NCBI RefSeq assembly: GCF_000422865.1
Contig: NZ_AUGW01000012.1
Coordinates: 122,782-186,781, forward strand
Source: Oceanospirillum maris DSM 6286
GTDB lineage: Bacteria; Pseudomonadota; Gammaproteobacteria; Pseudomonadales; Halomonadaceae
Length of the DNA: 64,000 nucleotides
Direction of reading: 5' to 3'
Below are positions 55,417 through 63,763 of the stretch, in pieces. The position numbers and the translations under genes were made by a program. The notes beneath the pieces are model-generated. The model ran no database searches. It saw only the letters and a program-made list of their open reading frames with translations, and had not been told where the DNA came from. Every line of letters starts with the position of its first letter. Position 1 is the stretch's first letter.

Positions 55417-55679
55417 AATGGGCCATTATTATTGTTGCGGCTCTAATCTGCGTTGCACTGTTTATGAATCTTTGGCGCTTAATTCAAGGGCCGAGTATCC
55501 AAGATCGTATTCTTGCGTTGGATACCATGTATATCAACAGTATCGCTCTGATTATCCTCTACGGTATTAACGTAGGTACCGGCTTATACTTTGAGGCTGC
55601 CCTGCTAATCGCCATGCTAGGCTTTGTCAGTACTTCCGCTCTTTGTAAGTACCTGCTTCGTGGTGACTTGATTGAATAG
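55410..55679 (+). CDS. mrpF: Mrp antiporter subunit F
   Basis: An 89-residue subunit with three membrane helices and the family segment RLIQGPSIQDRILALDTM. Its ATG lies inside the last codons of mrpE (7-bp overlap). A 52-bp gap precedes mrpG. Confidence 0.95.
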   Translation: MLKWAIIIVAALICVALFMNLWRLIQGPSIQDRILALDTMYINSIALIILYGINVGTGLYFEAALLIAMLGFVSTSALCKYLLRGDLIE

Positions 55680-55731
55680 CAACCGGTGTTCTTTATTTAC
55701 TCTCCGTTTGCAGTTTATTAAAAGGTGATTT

Positions 55732-56136
55732 ATGGAATTTTGGCTTGAAAGCCTAGTCGCGATTGTATTGGTCATAGGTGGCGTGTTTCTACTGATTGGC
55801 TCCATTGGTTTGGTGCGTCTTCCCGATATTTACACCCGACTACATGGCCCAACTAAAGCAACCACACTGGGTATTGCTGGCTTACTGCTGGCTTCGTCCG
55901 TCGTGTCAAGTTTTGCAGAAGGCTCTATCTCTATCCATGAGTGGCTTATCACACTGTTTCTACTCATTACCGCCCCTGTTTCCGCGAATATGATCGCCAA
56001 AACAGCGTTGCATCACGGCTTACCGGCCATAGAACGCACAAAGGGACAAGAACTAATGGAGCAAGCCAACCGACAGGCTCCACCAACAGGCATGACCACT
56101 AGCCTTGAGTCAGACGCAAAAGATAAACAACCTTAA
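55732..56136 (+). CDS. mrpG: Mrp antiporter subunit G
   Basis: A 134-residue last gene of the Mrp operon, with three membrane helices and the MrpG pattern GSIGLVRLPDIYTRLHGPTK. AAAGGTG lies upstream of the ATG. A hydrophilic tail of about 35 residues (ending DAKDKQP) is longer than in many homologues. A clear terminator follows at 56168-56203. Confidence 0.95.
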   Translation: MEFWLESLVAIVLVIGGVFLLIGSIGLVRLPDIYTRLHGPTKATTLGIAGLLLASSVVSSFAEGSISIHEWLITLFLLITAPVSANMIAKTALHHGLPAIERTKGQELMEQANRQAPPTGMTTSLESDAKDKQP

Positions 56137-56167
56137 CAGAAATATTAGCGCTAGCATTAACGGCACG

Positions 56168-56203
56168 AATAACCTCTGCTTGAGAAAGCAGGGGTTATTT
56201 TTT
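56168..56203 (+). terminator. Rho-independent terminator of the Mrp operon
   Basis: AATAACCTCTGCTT pairs with AAGCAGGGGTTATT (one G-T wobble) around a GAGA loop, followed by TTTTTT. It lies 32 bp after the mrpG stop. Confidence 0.9.
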
Positions 56204-56302
56204 GCCCGTTTCAAACAGACATATAGACCTAGGCTTTGGATTCAGGCAGTATTAATTTCATACAATTGTTTGAAACAGATAAAATTAAAAGAGATGGCGT
56301 AG

Positions 56303-57427
56303 ATGAAAAATAATATTGTAATCAGTGGCGCAGGCCTGTGGAACCCTGAGCACACAATCAGTAACGAAGAGCTGGTTGAAAGCTATAACGCCTATGCTGC
56401 CCTCTATAATGAACGCCATACCGCTGAAATTGAAGCCGGTGAGCTTATTGCAAAACCATTTTCTAGTGCAGAGTTTATTGAAAAGGCATCGGGTATTAAA
56501 TCCCGCTTTGCCTTTGTCAAAGAGGGTATTTTAGACCCCGAACGGATGCGCCCAGCATTAAAAGAACGCGCCGATGATGCGTTATCTCATCAAGCAGAGA
56601 TGGCTGTAAAAGCCGCAAAAATTGCACTAAAGGAAGCAAACAAAAGCGCCGATCAAATTGATGCGGTCATTGTATCCTGCGCCTACACGCAACGCTCATA
56701 TCCCGCTATCGCCATAGAAGTACAGCATGCCTTGGGTATTGAAGGCTTTGGTTTTGATATGTTAGTGGCCTGCTCCGCTGCCACTTTTGCTCTGCATCGC
56801 GCTTACGAAATGGTTGCAGCAGGTACAGCAAGAGCCGTTCTGGTTATTAACCCAGAGCTAACCTCCCCCCAAGTCAACTATAGAGACCGTGACAGTCACT
56901 TTATCTTTGGTGACGTGGCAACCGCAACGATCATCGAACAAGAAAGCAGCTGCACGTCAGAACATGCCTATCGTATTTTAGGGGTAAAGGCACAAACCTC
57001 TTATTCCAATAATATTCGTTCTAATTTTGGTTATTTGGCTCGCGTAACCGATGCTGCACCTTATTCGGATGATAAGCTGTTTCATCAGAATGGCCGCAAG
57101 GTATTTAAAGAAGTTTGCCCAATGGCAGCGCAACATATCACCGATCATGTTGCCGCTGTAGGCTTAGATAACACGGGGATTCGGCGCTGGTGGTTACATC
57201 AGGCCAATATTAATATGAATACACTTATTGGTAAAAAGCTGTTGGGCCGCACCCCTTCTGCCGATGAAGCCCCCATCGTACTTGATGAATATGCCAATAC
57301 CGCTTCGGCGGGTTCGTTGATCGCATTTAATAGGCACCATAAAGATTTAATTAAGGGTGACTGCGGTGTTATCTGCTCCTTTGGCGCGGGTTATTCTATT
57401 GGTAGCCTAGTGCTTGAAAAGCTTTAA
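56303..57427 (+). CDS. 3-oxoacyl-ACP synthase III-like enzyme (FabH2-type, long form)
   Basis: A 374-residue thiolase-fold ketosynthase III, longer than housekeeping FabH (about 320). The catalytic triad is present: Cys in LVACSAATFAL, His in WWLHQANINMN and Asn in EYANTASAGSL. The longer form with an N-terminal ISNEELVESYNAYAALYNE insertion resembles the second Pseudomonas FabH (PA3286-like), which condenses medium-chain acyl-CoA with malonyl-ACP. That assignment is from memory of the family and moderate only. No fatty-acid genes are adjacent. It ends 2 bp from convergent slt. Confidence 0.85.
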   Translation: MKNNIVISGAGLWNPEHTISNEELVESYNAYAALYNERHTAEIEAGELIAKPFSSAEFIEKASGIKSRFAFVKEGILDPERMRPALKERADDALSHQAEMAVKAAKIALKEANKSADQIDAVIVSCAYTQRSYPAIAIEVQHALGIEGFGFDMLVACSAATFALHRAYEMVAAGTARAVLVINPELTSPQVNYRDRDSHFIFGDVATATIIEQESSCTSEHAYRILGVKAQTSYSNNIRSNFGYLARVTDAAPYSDDKLFHQNGRKVFKEVCPMAAQHITDHVAAVGLDNTGIRRWWLHQANINMNTLIGKKLLGRTPSADEAPIVLDEYANTASAGSLIAFNRHHKDLIKGDCGVICSFGAGYSIGSLVLEKL

Positions 57428-57429
57428 TT

Positions 57430-59523
57430 TTAATCTACGGCAATGGCATCGTCTAACTTAACAACATTATCGAGTTCAATCAGATTAAGGGCCAACAGCT
57501 CCCGTTCATTATCCTGTAGCAAATGGGCGGGGCGGCTTGCCATCATGTCGTATACCACGCCATATTCCAGTACCCGCTGGACATAGCGTCGGGTTTCTTT
57601 AAATGGAATCAACTCAATCCATACATCTAAAGGCAAGTGCCCTCGCTGCTCCAGCCACTGCTTAACGCGATGTGGCCCAGCATTATAGGCGGCGGTTGCG
57701 TAGATTCGGCTACCATTAAAACGCTCTAGCATTTGAGCGAGATACGCCGTCCCTAAGGCAATATTTGTCTTAGGATTATAAAGCTCTTTCATATTCTTAA
57801 GCGGTTGCTTAGATTTTCGGGCTGTTTGCTTTGCCGTCGCAGGCATCAACTGCATCAATCCCATAGCACCCACGCCAGAACGGGCCATTGGATTAAAAGC
57901 GCTTTCCTGTCGTGTGATTGATAGCGCCCAATTCAGAGGTATTTTTTGCTGCCCTGTAAACGTCTGATACAAGTCTTGATATTCTAAAGGAAAGCGTAGC
58001 TGTAGATCATTCCATTTACTGATCTGGGCGGCACCAACAATCGCCTGGGAATGCCACTGCCAACCTTTTGCCAAATGAGCAAGGGCGTGTCGCTGCTCAG
58101 TGTCTAAACGGGCAAAGATAAGATTCCACTCTTGTCGCGCATAGCCAAACTGCCCCAACTGAACGAGTTCCTTCATGCGTTGCACCGCAGGCAGCATCAA
58201 GAGTTTCTGCTGTAACTCCGCTGAAAAGACCGCAGGTTCGTAGTTTAGGCTAAAGGGCTGACCAAGTTGCTCTGACGCCAAAAAACCGTAGTAGCTTCTG
58301 TCCCCTGCAATTTGACTAAACGGCACATCTTGCGCTTTACCCGTTATATTCTGCTCGGCAACAGCCTGCCAATAATGCCAACGACTGCTTAAGCGCTCTT
58401 TTTCAGGTAAGTGAGCAATCAATTGCTGCACATAACCCCAGTTCTGTTTACTTAGGGCAAGACGGATGCGCCACTGAGTAATTTCAGCGTCTTGATACTG
58501 CGGGTCTAGTTTGGCAATCAACGTCTCTGCATCGTCATAAAAACGAGTCGCAAGCCGGATAGAAAGATAATAGTTCAGCTTCTCTGCTGAGGTATGATCA
58601 ACATTAAGACCCGTACGTAAGGTCAGCCAACGTTGAGTCGCTAAACGCAGATTCTTTTGTGCTAAACGCCGAATCGCATAATCAATAATAATCAGGTGTG
58701 TCTTGTTATCCGCAGAAAATGTCTTTGTTTTCAGCCAACGCTCTGGGTTATTGCGAACTTGCCAAAAAAGCTTCGCGTCTTTTTTGCCCTGTTTTTGGTC
58801 GATTTTTTTCTCAATATAGCGAGCAAGACTAAAGTTTCGGGCTTCGACTGCATTCCAAAAGCGCGTTTCAGCAATAGAAGAGGTTAACCCTCCTTTTCGC
58901 GCCCAATAGGAAAAAACAGGATCACAGCTTTTCGGCTGAGACTCACCCTGCACCCACATCGCCGTGACTTTATCCAGCTGAGAAGCTAAATGACCTAGCT
59001 TCATCTCTGCTTTCAGCATCAAACATTTATAATGACTTCCTCGGGCAGGAAACTGCTGATAGGCCGACTGATAACCACGCCAGTTCTTACGAGCGGCTAG
59101 CGTGTTTAACCATTTCTGTTGCAACATTGCCGCGGCGGGTAGATCTTGATGATTAGCAATAAACTGGTTAATCGTATCAGAACTCTGAGACTCTAGCTGA
59201 CGCGATAAAATTTTAGTTTCGATGTACGGCTTTAGAGGATAATCCGCTAAACGATCAAGTCGTTGCTGCGCATAGGTTAATCGCCCCTTGTTTAAGGACG
59301 TATTCAACTCGTCATAAAGTAAACGCTGAGCCTGCAGCTTTGCCGTAATAGGGCCCGAGTCTGAGGCCAAATCCGAACCAGAAACCACAGCCGCCTCGGC
59401 AAGAATAGACGACAGAGGAAAAACATAAAGCAATAACATCAACAGTAGCGTATGAGATAAACGCGCCTTACTTAAACACCAATCTATGACATAACGATAC
59501 GCGGTTCGTTTATTCGTCGACAT
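57430..59523 (-). CDS. slt: Soluble lytic murein transglycosylase (Slt70-like)
   Basis: A protein of about 697 residues cleaving peptidoglycan glycan strands in the periplasm. An N-terminal signal/hydrophobic segment (LLLMLLLYVFPLSSILA) is followed by a long alpha-superhelical U/L domain and a C-terminal goose-lysozyme-like catalytic domain. The catalytic Glu is in ALSITRQESAFNP, followed by SGVGAMGLMQLMPATA and TAAYNAGPHRVKQWL. The ATG at 59523 is chosen because GAAGAGG lies just upstream; the frame is open 13 codons further. It is convergent with the FabH-like gene and is the last housekeeping gene before the cassette region. Confidence 0.95.
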   Translation of the reverse strand: MSTNKRTAYRYVIDWCLSKARLSHTLLLMLLLYVFPLSSILAEAAVVSGSDLASDSGPITAKLQAQRLLYDELNTSLNKGRLTYAQQRLDRLADYPLKPYIETKILSRQLESQSSDTINQFIANHQDLPAAAMLQQKWLNTLAARKNWRGYQSAYQQFPARGSHYKCLMLKAEMKLGHLASQLDKVTAMWVQGESQPKSCDPVFSYWARKGGLTSSIAETRFWNAVEARNFSLARYIEKKIDQKQGKKDAKLFWQVRNNPERWLKTKTFSADNKTHLIIIDYAIRRLAQKNLRLATQRWLTLRTGLNVDHTSAEKLNYYLSIRLATRFYDDAETLIAKLDPQYQDAEITQWRIRLALSKQNWGYVQQLIAHLPEKERLSSRWHYWQAVAEQNITGKAQDVPFSQIAGDRSYYGFLASEQLGQPFSLNYEPAVFSAELQQKLLMLPAVQRMKELVQLGQFGYARQEWNLIFARLDTEQRHALAHLAKGWQWHSQAIVGAAQISKWNDLQLRFPLEYQDLYQTFTGQQKIPLNWALSITRQESAFNPMARSGVGAMGLMQLMPATAKQTARKSKQPLKNMKELYNPKTNIALGTAYLAQMLERFNGSRIYATAAYNAGPHRVKQWLEQRGHLPLDVWIELIPFKETRRYVQRVLEYGVVYDMMASRPAHLLQDNERELLALNLIELDNVVKLDDAIAVD

Positions 59524-59712
59524 AGCTACCTCTTCACGATTATTGTCACTTGATAGACCCAAGCCGATAAACTCAAGCGCTCGATTCAGTCCTGTACCCT
59601 ATAAATAATGCCGCAAGTAAAACATCACTCAACATCGCTTAAAGAGTAAAGCATTCACTACTAAATGTAACGCCAATAGAAGACTGAAAGTCGATCATCA
59701 AAACACCTGTCA

Positions 59713-59742
59713 AAAAAATACCCGCTAATCAGCGGGTATTTC
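59713..59742 (-). terminator. Rho-independent terminator at the distal end of the cassette region
   Basis: AAATACCCGCT pairs with AGCGGGTATTT around a 4-nt loop. On the minus strand it is followed by TTTTTTT, so it stops leftward transcription coming from the cassette array before slt. Confidence 0.88.
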
Positions 59743-59930
59743 AATCAGAAGCCTGGGGTTTCTCCTAGGCTTTGGCCTCACCTCTAAGCTTTGGCAAACC
59801 CAGAATAATCGATAGCAGTCCCCCCCCACCTAACAACCAGCAATACTCACCTCACCTGCCCGTGGATTATGGCTGTCATCTTTATTACTGATACGGTCGA
59901 TCATCTGACCAATCCAGATTAAGCCACCTT
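59743..59930. other. Unassigned segment beside the IS remnant
   Basis: 188 bp without a clear gene. On the minus strand a frame carries GGLIWIGQMIDRISNKDD and ends at TAG 59831-59833. It could be the tail of a gene cut by the IS remnant, but I do not recognise it. A run of nine C lies near 59821. Confidence 0.3.
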
Positions 59931-60097
59931 TTATAAAAAACGGGGATAATGCAGGGCATACTCAAAAGTACCGGGCTGCAGCTGATCCTGATAATTGATC
60001 ACCACCATCGGCGTTTGGTTGTAGTCATAGTGCTTGAATCGAGCCATCACCGCCTCCTGCGTTTCAAAACCCGATCAGACCATCGTTCGGGAGGTTT
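59931..60097 (-). mobile_element. Truncated IS remnant (transposase N-terminus) at an attC
   Basis: About 165 bp nearly identical to the right end of the IS copy at 62616-63196. It includes the ribosome binding site and the first about 30 codons of the transposase (MARFKHYDYNQT..., ATG at 60047-60049). Homology stops at 59931. At the other end it retains GGGAGGTTT but lacks the terminal 12 bp TTCTACAGCCTG, and directly abuts AACG (60098-60101). It thus occupies the same attC-core position as the other copies, with both ends damaged. Confidence 0.8.
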
Positions 60098-60160
60098 AAC
60101 GAGAAGCACAGCGGCGCCACGTCAGTGGCATCTGGCGCGTACTGTTGCTCCTTGTTACGA
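60094..60160 (-). other. attC-like recombination site after the acetyltransferase gene
   Basis: On the minus strand TCGTAAC (60154-60160) and GTTAAAC (60094-60100) bound an imperfect palindrome with inner arms GCGCCA/TGGCGC, ACAG/CTGT and AGGAGCA/TGCTTCT. Its first core holds the stop codon of the GNAT gene. Layout and length (67 bp) fit integron attC sites. Confidence 0.65.
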
Positions 60161-60580
60161 GTGATACTCCATGATGAACTCTAGGTGCCCGGTATGCTCA
60201 TCGATTTGCTCTCCAAGTACAGTAAATCCGTGCTTCTCGTAGAACTTAATGCTAGGAGCATTTTCTTTGTAAACCGTGAGCTGCAAGCTCTCTCGCCGAT
60301 TCTTCGCATCATTAATCAGGACTCGGCCCAACCCCTCGCCCTGTGAGTTTGGTGTCACAAAGATCGCAGCAAGATTGCTCTCGTAGAGGCTATAGAACCC
60401 AACGACTTCTCCCTCAGCTTCATATACAAACGTCTCCGATGCCGGAATGTATACATCACGCATCTCACTAATCTTCGATTCCCAAAATGCATATTCGATA
60501 AAATCATGGGCTTTAATCGATGCAGATAGCCAGATTGCCAAAATTTGGTCAATATCTGCTGCCCGATAATTGCGAATCAT
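60155..60580 (-). CDS. GNAT-family N-acetyltransferase (YjaB-like), cassette gene
   Basis: A 141-residue acetyltransferase. The acetyl-CoA loop is in FVTPNSQGEGLGRVLI, preceded by GFYSLYE and followed by the C-terminal SIKFYEKHGFTVLGE. The first part (ILAIWLSASIKAHDFI) resembles the YjaB group. The ATG at 60580 has AGGAAG 8 nt upstream. The frame is open further, but that stretch belongs to the previous attC. The stop lies inside the AAC core of the next attC. The acetylated substrate is unknown; cassette acetyltransferases may modify drugs, toxins or proteins. Confidence 0.88.
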   Translation of the reverse strand: MIRNYRAADIDQILAIWLSASIKAHDFIEYAFWESKISEMRDVYIPASETFVYEAEGEVVGFYSLYESNLAAIFVTPNSQGEGLGRVLINDAKNRRESLQLTVYKENAPSIKFYEKHGFTVLGEQIDEHTGHLEFIMEYHS

Positions 60581-60598
60581 ATGATTGCTTCCTAATAT

Positions 60599-60660
60599 TC
60601 TTAACGCCGCGCTTTGGAGCGCCAGTGGAAAATAAGTCCGCCAACATGCGATTGTTATGT
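60599..60660 (-). other. attC-like site after the HExxH peptidase gene
   Basis: On the minus strand ACATAAC (60654-60660) and GTTAAGA (60599-60605) bound a 62-bp imperfect palindrome containing TTGG/CCAA arms and the usual GGCGTT end. It lies between the peptidase stop and the GNAT ribosome binding site, uninterrupted by any element, so it is the intact example in this array. Confidence 0.65.
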
Positions 60661-61524
60661 CTGATCTCCACCCAAGATGCTCCAACTACCAATCATTTGG
60701 TCGAGTTTTTCTTTGTAGGATTTACGCTCTTCAACTGTCTGATCAAAGTTGGCGGACAAGAAATAACCATAAACGAATTTCACGCCATTCAGACGAAACC
60801 TCGCGTTGGATTCGATCTCTTTATGAACTTCTTGAATTCTATTCTGAATAACCTCGGCGTCCGCAAGTTGCTTTTCACCATCTGTATTTTGGACGAATCT
60901 CGCCACTCTTATGACGGTGAGTACAAATGACATAGCAACCCCCTCAGGAAGCGGGCTGAAGTATCGGTTAAAAAATGAAAGGCATCCAACGATAAGAAGC
61001 ATGGCTCTGTGCTCTGGGTCTGGATACATGCCTGAATCTGATGGCTCAAATAGCTTTTCATAGGCATCATTTATAGCCACCGCTATATCTCCAATTAGAG
61101 CTTTCTGTGTCATATCTGACCGATAACCTTTGATACTTCTCTGAGTTTTATTTCCAAAGGTCAAAAGAGTCATAAAGATTTGAGCGCCAAAATGATCTGC
61201 GCGAGCCTCAATAGCAATGCTGTCTAATTTTTCTTTGTCAGAATGAGAGTTATGGTTGTTCAGGTAGTGAGCAAGTTCGTGACAGAGAACTATAAGCATG
61301 AACATATAATCACTTATCGACGCGGCTTGAAATTCGCAAAAATCCTGTGAAAGCCTAATACGCATCTTTTCGCCACTGCCGGAACACGTGGCATGGGACT
61401 TCATATTACTTTGGCCGTATTCTCTTCGAACACTGAATTTTGCGCTGTTGTAGAAGAAGCTCTCAATATCTGAGAATGCTGACTCCGCTATTTGCTTTCC
61501 ACTCAGTTCCATTCCCTCATCCAT
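60655..61524 (-). CDS. Predicted zinc metallopeptidase (HExxH), possibly Lit-like, cassette gene
   Basis: A 289-residue protein with a clear zinc motif CHELAHYLNNH (about residues 82-92) and a downstream glutamate in AIEARADHFGAQIF, a gluzincin-like set. No signal peptide is seen, so it should act in the cytoplasm. A later region (DPEHRAMLLIVGCLSFF) is hydrophobic. Size and motif layout recall peptidase family U49, whose member Lit cleaves EF-Tu to abort phage infection. This is a resemblance only; a housekeeping or toxin role is equally open. The gene sits between two attC-like sites, the upstream one split by a 165-bp MITE. Confidence 0.65.
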   Translation of the reverse strand: MDEGMELSGKQIAESAFSDIESFFYNSAKFSVRREYGQSNMKSHATCSGSGEKMRIRLSQDFCEFQAASISDYMFMLIVLCHELAHYLNNHNSHSDKEKLDSIAIEARADHFGAQIFMTLLTFGNKTQRSIKGYRSDMTQKALIGDIAVAINDAYEKLFEPSDSGMYPDPEHRAMLLIVGCLSFFNRYFSPLPEGVAMSFVLTVIRVARFVQNTDGEKQLADAEVIQNRIQEVHKEIESNARFRLNGVKFVYGYFLSANFDQTVEERKSYKEKLDQMIGSWSILGGDQT

Positions 61525-61548
61525 GTATTCCGGTCTTCCTCAAAGTGA

Positions 61549-61787
61549 CATAACGAGGCTGTAGAAAAACCTCCGCCTCAAAAATTGATCATTTTTTGTA
61601 CTAAAAATGCTGCTTCTACGTGAATTCTGGAGCAGTTTTCATCGCCAAATACTCTTAAATCAACGTAGGGGCGCGATAAATTCTCAACAACCAGAACCCG
61701 TTAGGTTTTTCTACAGCCTGAACGCCTTGCTCACCGGGAAATTGGGAGCGCAGGAGTAATTTTTCCGCGTGCAGCAATTTGTTATAC
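61549..61787 (-). other. attC-like site after the SDR gene, interrupted by a MITE
   Basis: On the minus strand GTATAAC (61781-61787) begins the site just after the SDR stop, and GGCGTT lies at 61721-61726. The 165-bp MITE follows. Then CGTTATGT (61548-61555) continues. Removing the element and one AACG copy restores a single GGCGTTATGT end and an attC of about 70 bp. Confidence 0.6.
61556..61720. mobile_element. 165-bp MITE with IS-derived terminal inverted repeats
   Basis: Bounded by AGGCTGTAGAAAAACCT (61556-61572) and its exact complement AGGTTTTTCTACAGCCT (61703-61719), plus a final G. AACG occurs on both sides (61552-61555 and 61721-61724), consistent with a 4-bp target duplication. It has no coding capacity. 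The ends match those of the IS copies at 62616 and 63776, so it is probably moved by the same transposase. Confidence 0.8.
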
Positions 61788-61788
61788 G

Positions 61789-62592
61789 CTATTTTTGTGA
61801 TGGCGCAGCAGAACTACCTGCCAAAATACCACCATCTACATTTAGCTCGATTCCAGTCACATATTTGGACTCTTCTGAAGCCAAATAAAGAGCCGCGTAT
61901 GCTACATCTTTAGCTTCGCCCATTGTATTTAGAGGGATGTCTTTAGCAATACTTTTAATCGCATTCTCTCTTGCTTCCCCTTCGCCCAGCATGGCATCCC
62001 ACATCGGAGTCAGAATTGCACCTGGGTGTATTGAGTTGCACCGAATGGAATAACCTTTTTCTGCACAGTACAGAGCCACCGTTTTAGTGTGGTTTCTTAT
62101 TGCAGCCTTGCTTGATGCATATGCTGCGGCACCGGGAATGCCTACGATACCTGAGCGAGAAGACAAATTTACAATGCTTGCGCTATGCGTACCTTTCATT
62201 AGTCTGATAGCTTCTTTACAGCCGAAAACCACGCCATCTAAATTTACTCGATGCACTTTATTCCAGCTCTCAATATCTAAATTTTCAGGATCATGCGGGC
62301 CTGTTGTCTCAAGAAATCCTGTAATACCCGCATTATTAATTAAAACATCTAATTTCCCATATTTTTTTAAAATATGACTACTAATAATTTGCCAATCTTT
62401 TTCTTTAGATACGTCTAAATGATGGTATTCAGCTTCCTCAGCAATTGCAGAAGTAACTTTTTGGCCAAGCTCATCATTTATATCGCTTAGTATTACTTTA
62501 GCGCCCTCTTCACTGAACAATTCTGCAATCGCCTGACCAATACCTCTTGCGGCACCCGTAACCAAAACAATTTTACCTTTCAATCTATGCAT
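61789..62592 (-). CDS. Short-chain dehydrogenase/reductase (classical SDR), cassette gene
   Basis: A 267-residue NAD(P)-dependent oxidoreductase. The cofactor motif TGAARGIG (about 12-19), LSDIND with an acidic residue favouring NAD(H), LINNAGITG, the catalytic Ser in VNLSSRSG, and YASSK with catalytic Tyr and Lys are all present. The C-terminus has GIELNVDGGI. The ATG at 62592 has AGGAG upstream. The stop is 2 bp from the AAC core of an attC-like site. The cassette begins at CGTT 62612-62615, where an IS is inserted. The substrate cannot be predicted. Confidence 0.92.
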   Translation of the reverse strand: MHRLKGKIVLVTGAARGIGQAIAELFSEEGAKVILSDINDELGQKVTSAIAEEAEYHHLDVSKEKDWQIISSHILKKYGKLDVLINNAGITGFLETTGPHDPENLDIESWNKVHRVNLDGVVFGCKEAIRLMKGTHSASIVNLSSRSGIVGIPGAAAYASSKAAIRNHTKTVALYCAEKGYSIRCNSIHPGAILTPMWDAMLGEGEARENAIKSIAKDIPLNTMGEAKDVAYAALYLASEESKYVTGIELNVDGGILAGSSAAPSQK

Positions 62593-62615
62593 GATTTCTC
62601 CTAGCGCTTATAACG

Positions 62616-63196
62616 AACCTGTAGAAAAACCTGTTTCTAACCCGTTTTTCCCACCAACAACTCGCTCTCTGTTGTTAATTGTTGATTGCCGGTTTTGCCG
62701 GTAATCGCTTGTTTACTCTGTGCTTACAGCCTTTTTAAGCTTTGGCTGCCTGTAAGCTCGATTCATGCTGCTTTCAGCACCTGTTCTAAGGCTGTATTGA
62801 CTCTTTTTTACTGGCTGAGATGCCCGTATTTTGCCAGTTTTTCTACATTATGCACCAGGCAATAAAGTTGCCACTGAATCTCACGGCTGGAGGTGATGCC
62901 TTTAGAATAAGCAAACAGGATGATTTTTAGCATAATCGCGGGATCGTAGGATGGGCGGCCTTCGCTATCATTCTTATAAGGCTGGTGAAACGCGGACAGA
63001 TCCAGCTTTTCAGCCTCTCTATAAAAAACAGGGGTAATGCAGAGCATACTAAAAGTACCGGGCTGTAACTGATCCAGGTAATTAATCACCACCATCGACG
63101 TTTGGTTGTAGTCGTAGTGCTTGAATCGAGCCATCACCGCCTCCTGCGTTTCAAAACCCGATCAGATCATAGTTCGGGAGGTTTTTCTACAGCCTG
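62616..63196 (-). mobile_element. Internally deleted IS copy (DUF772/IS1182-like transposase) inserted at an attC core
   Basis: A 581-bp element with ends AACCTGTAGAAAAACCT (left) and AGGTTTTTCTACAGCCTG (right), flanked by AACG on both sides (62612-62615, 63197-63200). It keeps the two ends of an IS, but most of the transposase is missing. A second copy of its left end begins at 63776 and a remnant of its right end lies at 59931-60097. The family name is inferred from the N-terminal transposase residues. Confidence 0.85.
62808..63134 (-). pseudogene. Transposase, internally deleted and frameshifted
   Basis: About 108 codons. The N-terminal DUF772-like part (YDPAIMLKIILFAYSKGITS) is joined directly to what looks like the C-terminal end (YCLVHNVEKLAKYGHLSQ), so over 300 central codons with the DDE residues are gone. 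Near residue 30 the frame differs by one base from the remnant copy (AGTATG here against GAGTATG there), indicating an old frameshift. The ATG at 63134 follows AGGAGG. It cannot be an active transposase. Confidence 0.85.
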
Positions 63197-63283
63197 AACG
63201 CCGCAAGTAAGCGGTGAGTAACAGTTTGCTAAAATGTGGAACTAAGAAACTGTTACGAGTCCGACTTGATTGCCTTGTTATAT
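63197..63283 (-). other. attC-like site after the zincin-like gene, interrupted by the IS
   Basis: On the minus strand ATATAAC (63277-63283) overlaps the gene's stop. Inner arms GTAACAGTTT/AAACTGTTAC are exact complements, with CAAGT/ACTTG outside them. The GGCGTT end (63197-63202) meets the IS, and the remaining CGTTATAAG lies beyond it at 62607-62615. Confidence 0.65.
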
Positions 63284-63763
63284 TTTCATTTGCACGAATG
63301 CAGGAACATTTACAGGCTTATTACCTGCTGCAAAATACGAATCCAGACCATAAGCCATTTCCTCTAATGGAGCATTACGATATCCATGAATATTTATTTC
63401 TTGGATATAACGTTCAATAAAGGCTTTGCCTCCAAGTAGTTGCCACTGTAGTACATGCACAAGCTCATGAAAGTGTAAACGATGATTGCTTTCAAAACCT
63501 TTTTTTATGAAATACGTACTTTTGTATGTAATTCCATCAACGTCCATTTCAATAAAATCAGTCAAACCCATGTCATATAGCTCTGGAAAGTTTGGTTTGG
63601 GTATCTCGTCAACAACCACAAAGTAACTTGAGTTTAAAAACTCTTCAGGGTAAAAACCTTTGAAGCTTTCAGCAAATAATTTACATGAGACTCTTTGACT
63701 TGAGTACTTCTCAAGTGTTTCATCAATCCACTTCTCAATGTTATCTAGCACTGAACTCTCCAT
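63278..63763 (-). CDS. Zincin-like protein of unknown function, cassette gene
   Basis: A 161-residue protein with HFHELVHVLQW (HExxH, about residues 97-107) and a downstream Glu pair in APLEEMAYGLD, the pattern of a small gluzincin-type metallopeptidase. There is no signal peptide and I do not recognise the family. The ATG at 63763 is only about 10 bp from the cassette's GTT core and has no ribosome binding site. A GTG four codons on (63751) is preceded by GGAGAG and may be the true start. The stop lies in the AAC core of the next attC-like site. The upstream IS copy (63776 onwards) separates it from the rest of the array. Confidence 0.65.
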   Translation of the reverse strand: MESSVLDNIEKWIDETLEKYSSQRVSCKLFAESFKGFYPEEFLNSSYFVVVDEIPKPNFPELYDMGLTDFIEMDVDGITYKSTYFIKKGFESNHRLHFHELVHVLQWQLLGGKAFIERYIQEINIHGYRNAPLEEMAYGLDSYFAAGNKPVNVPAFVQMKI

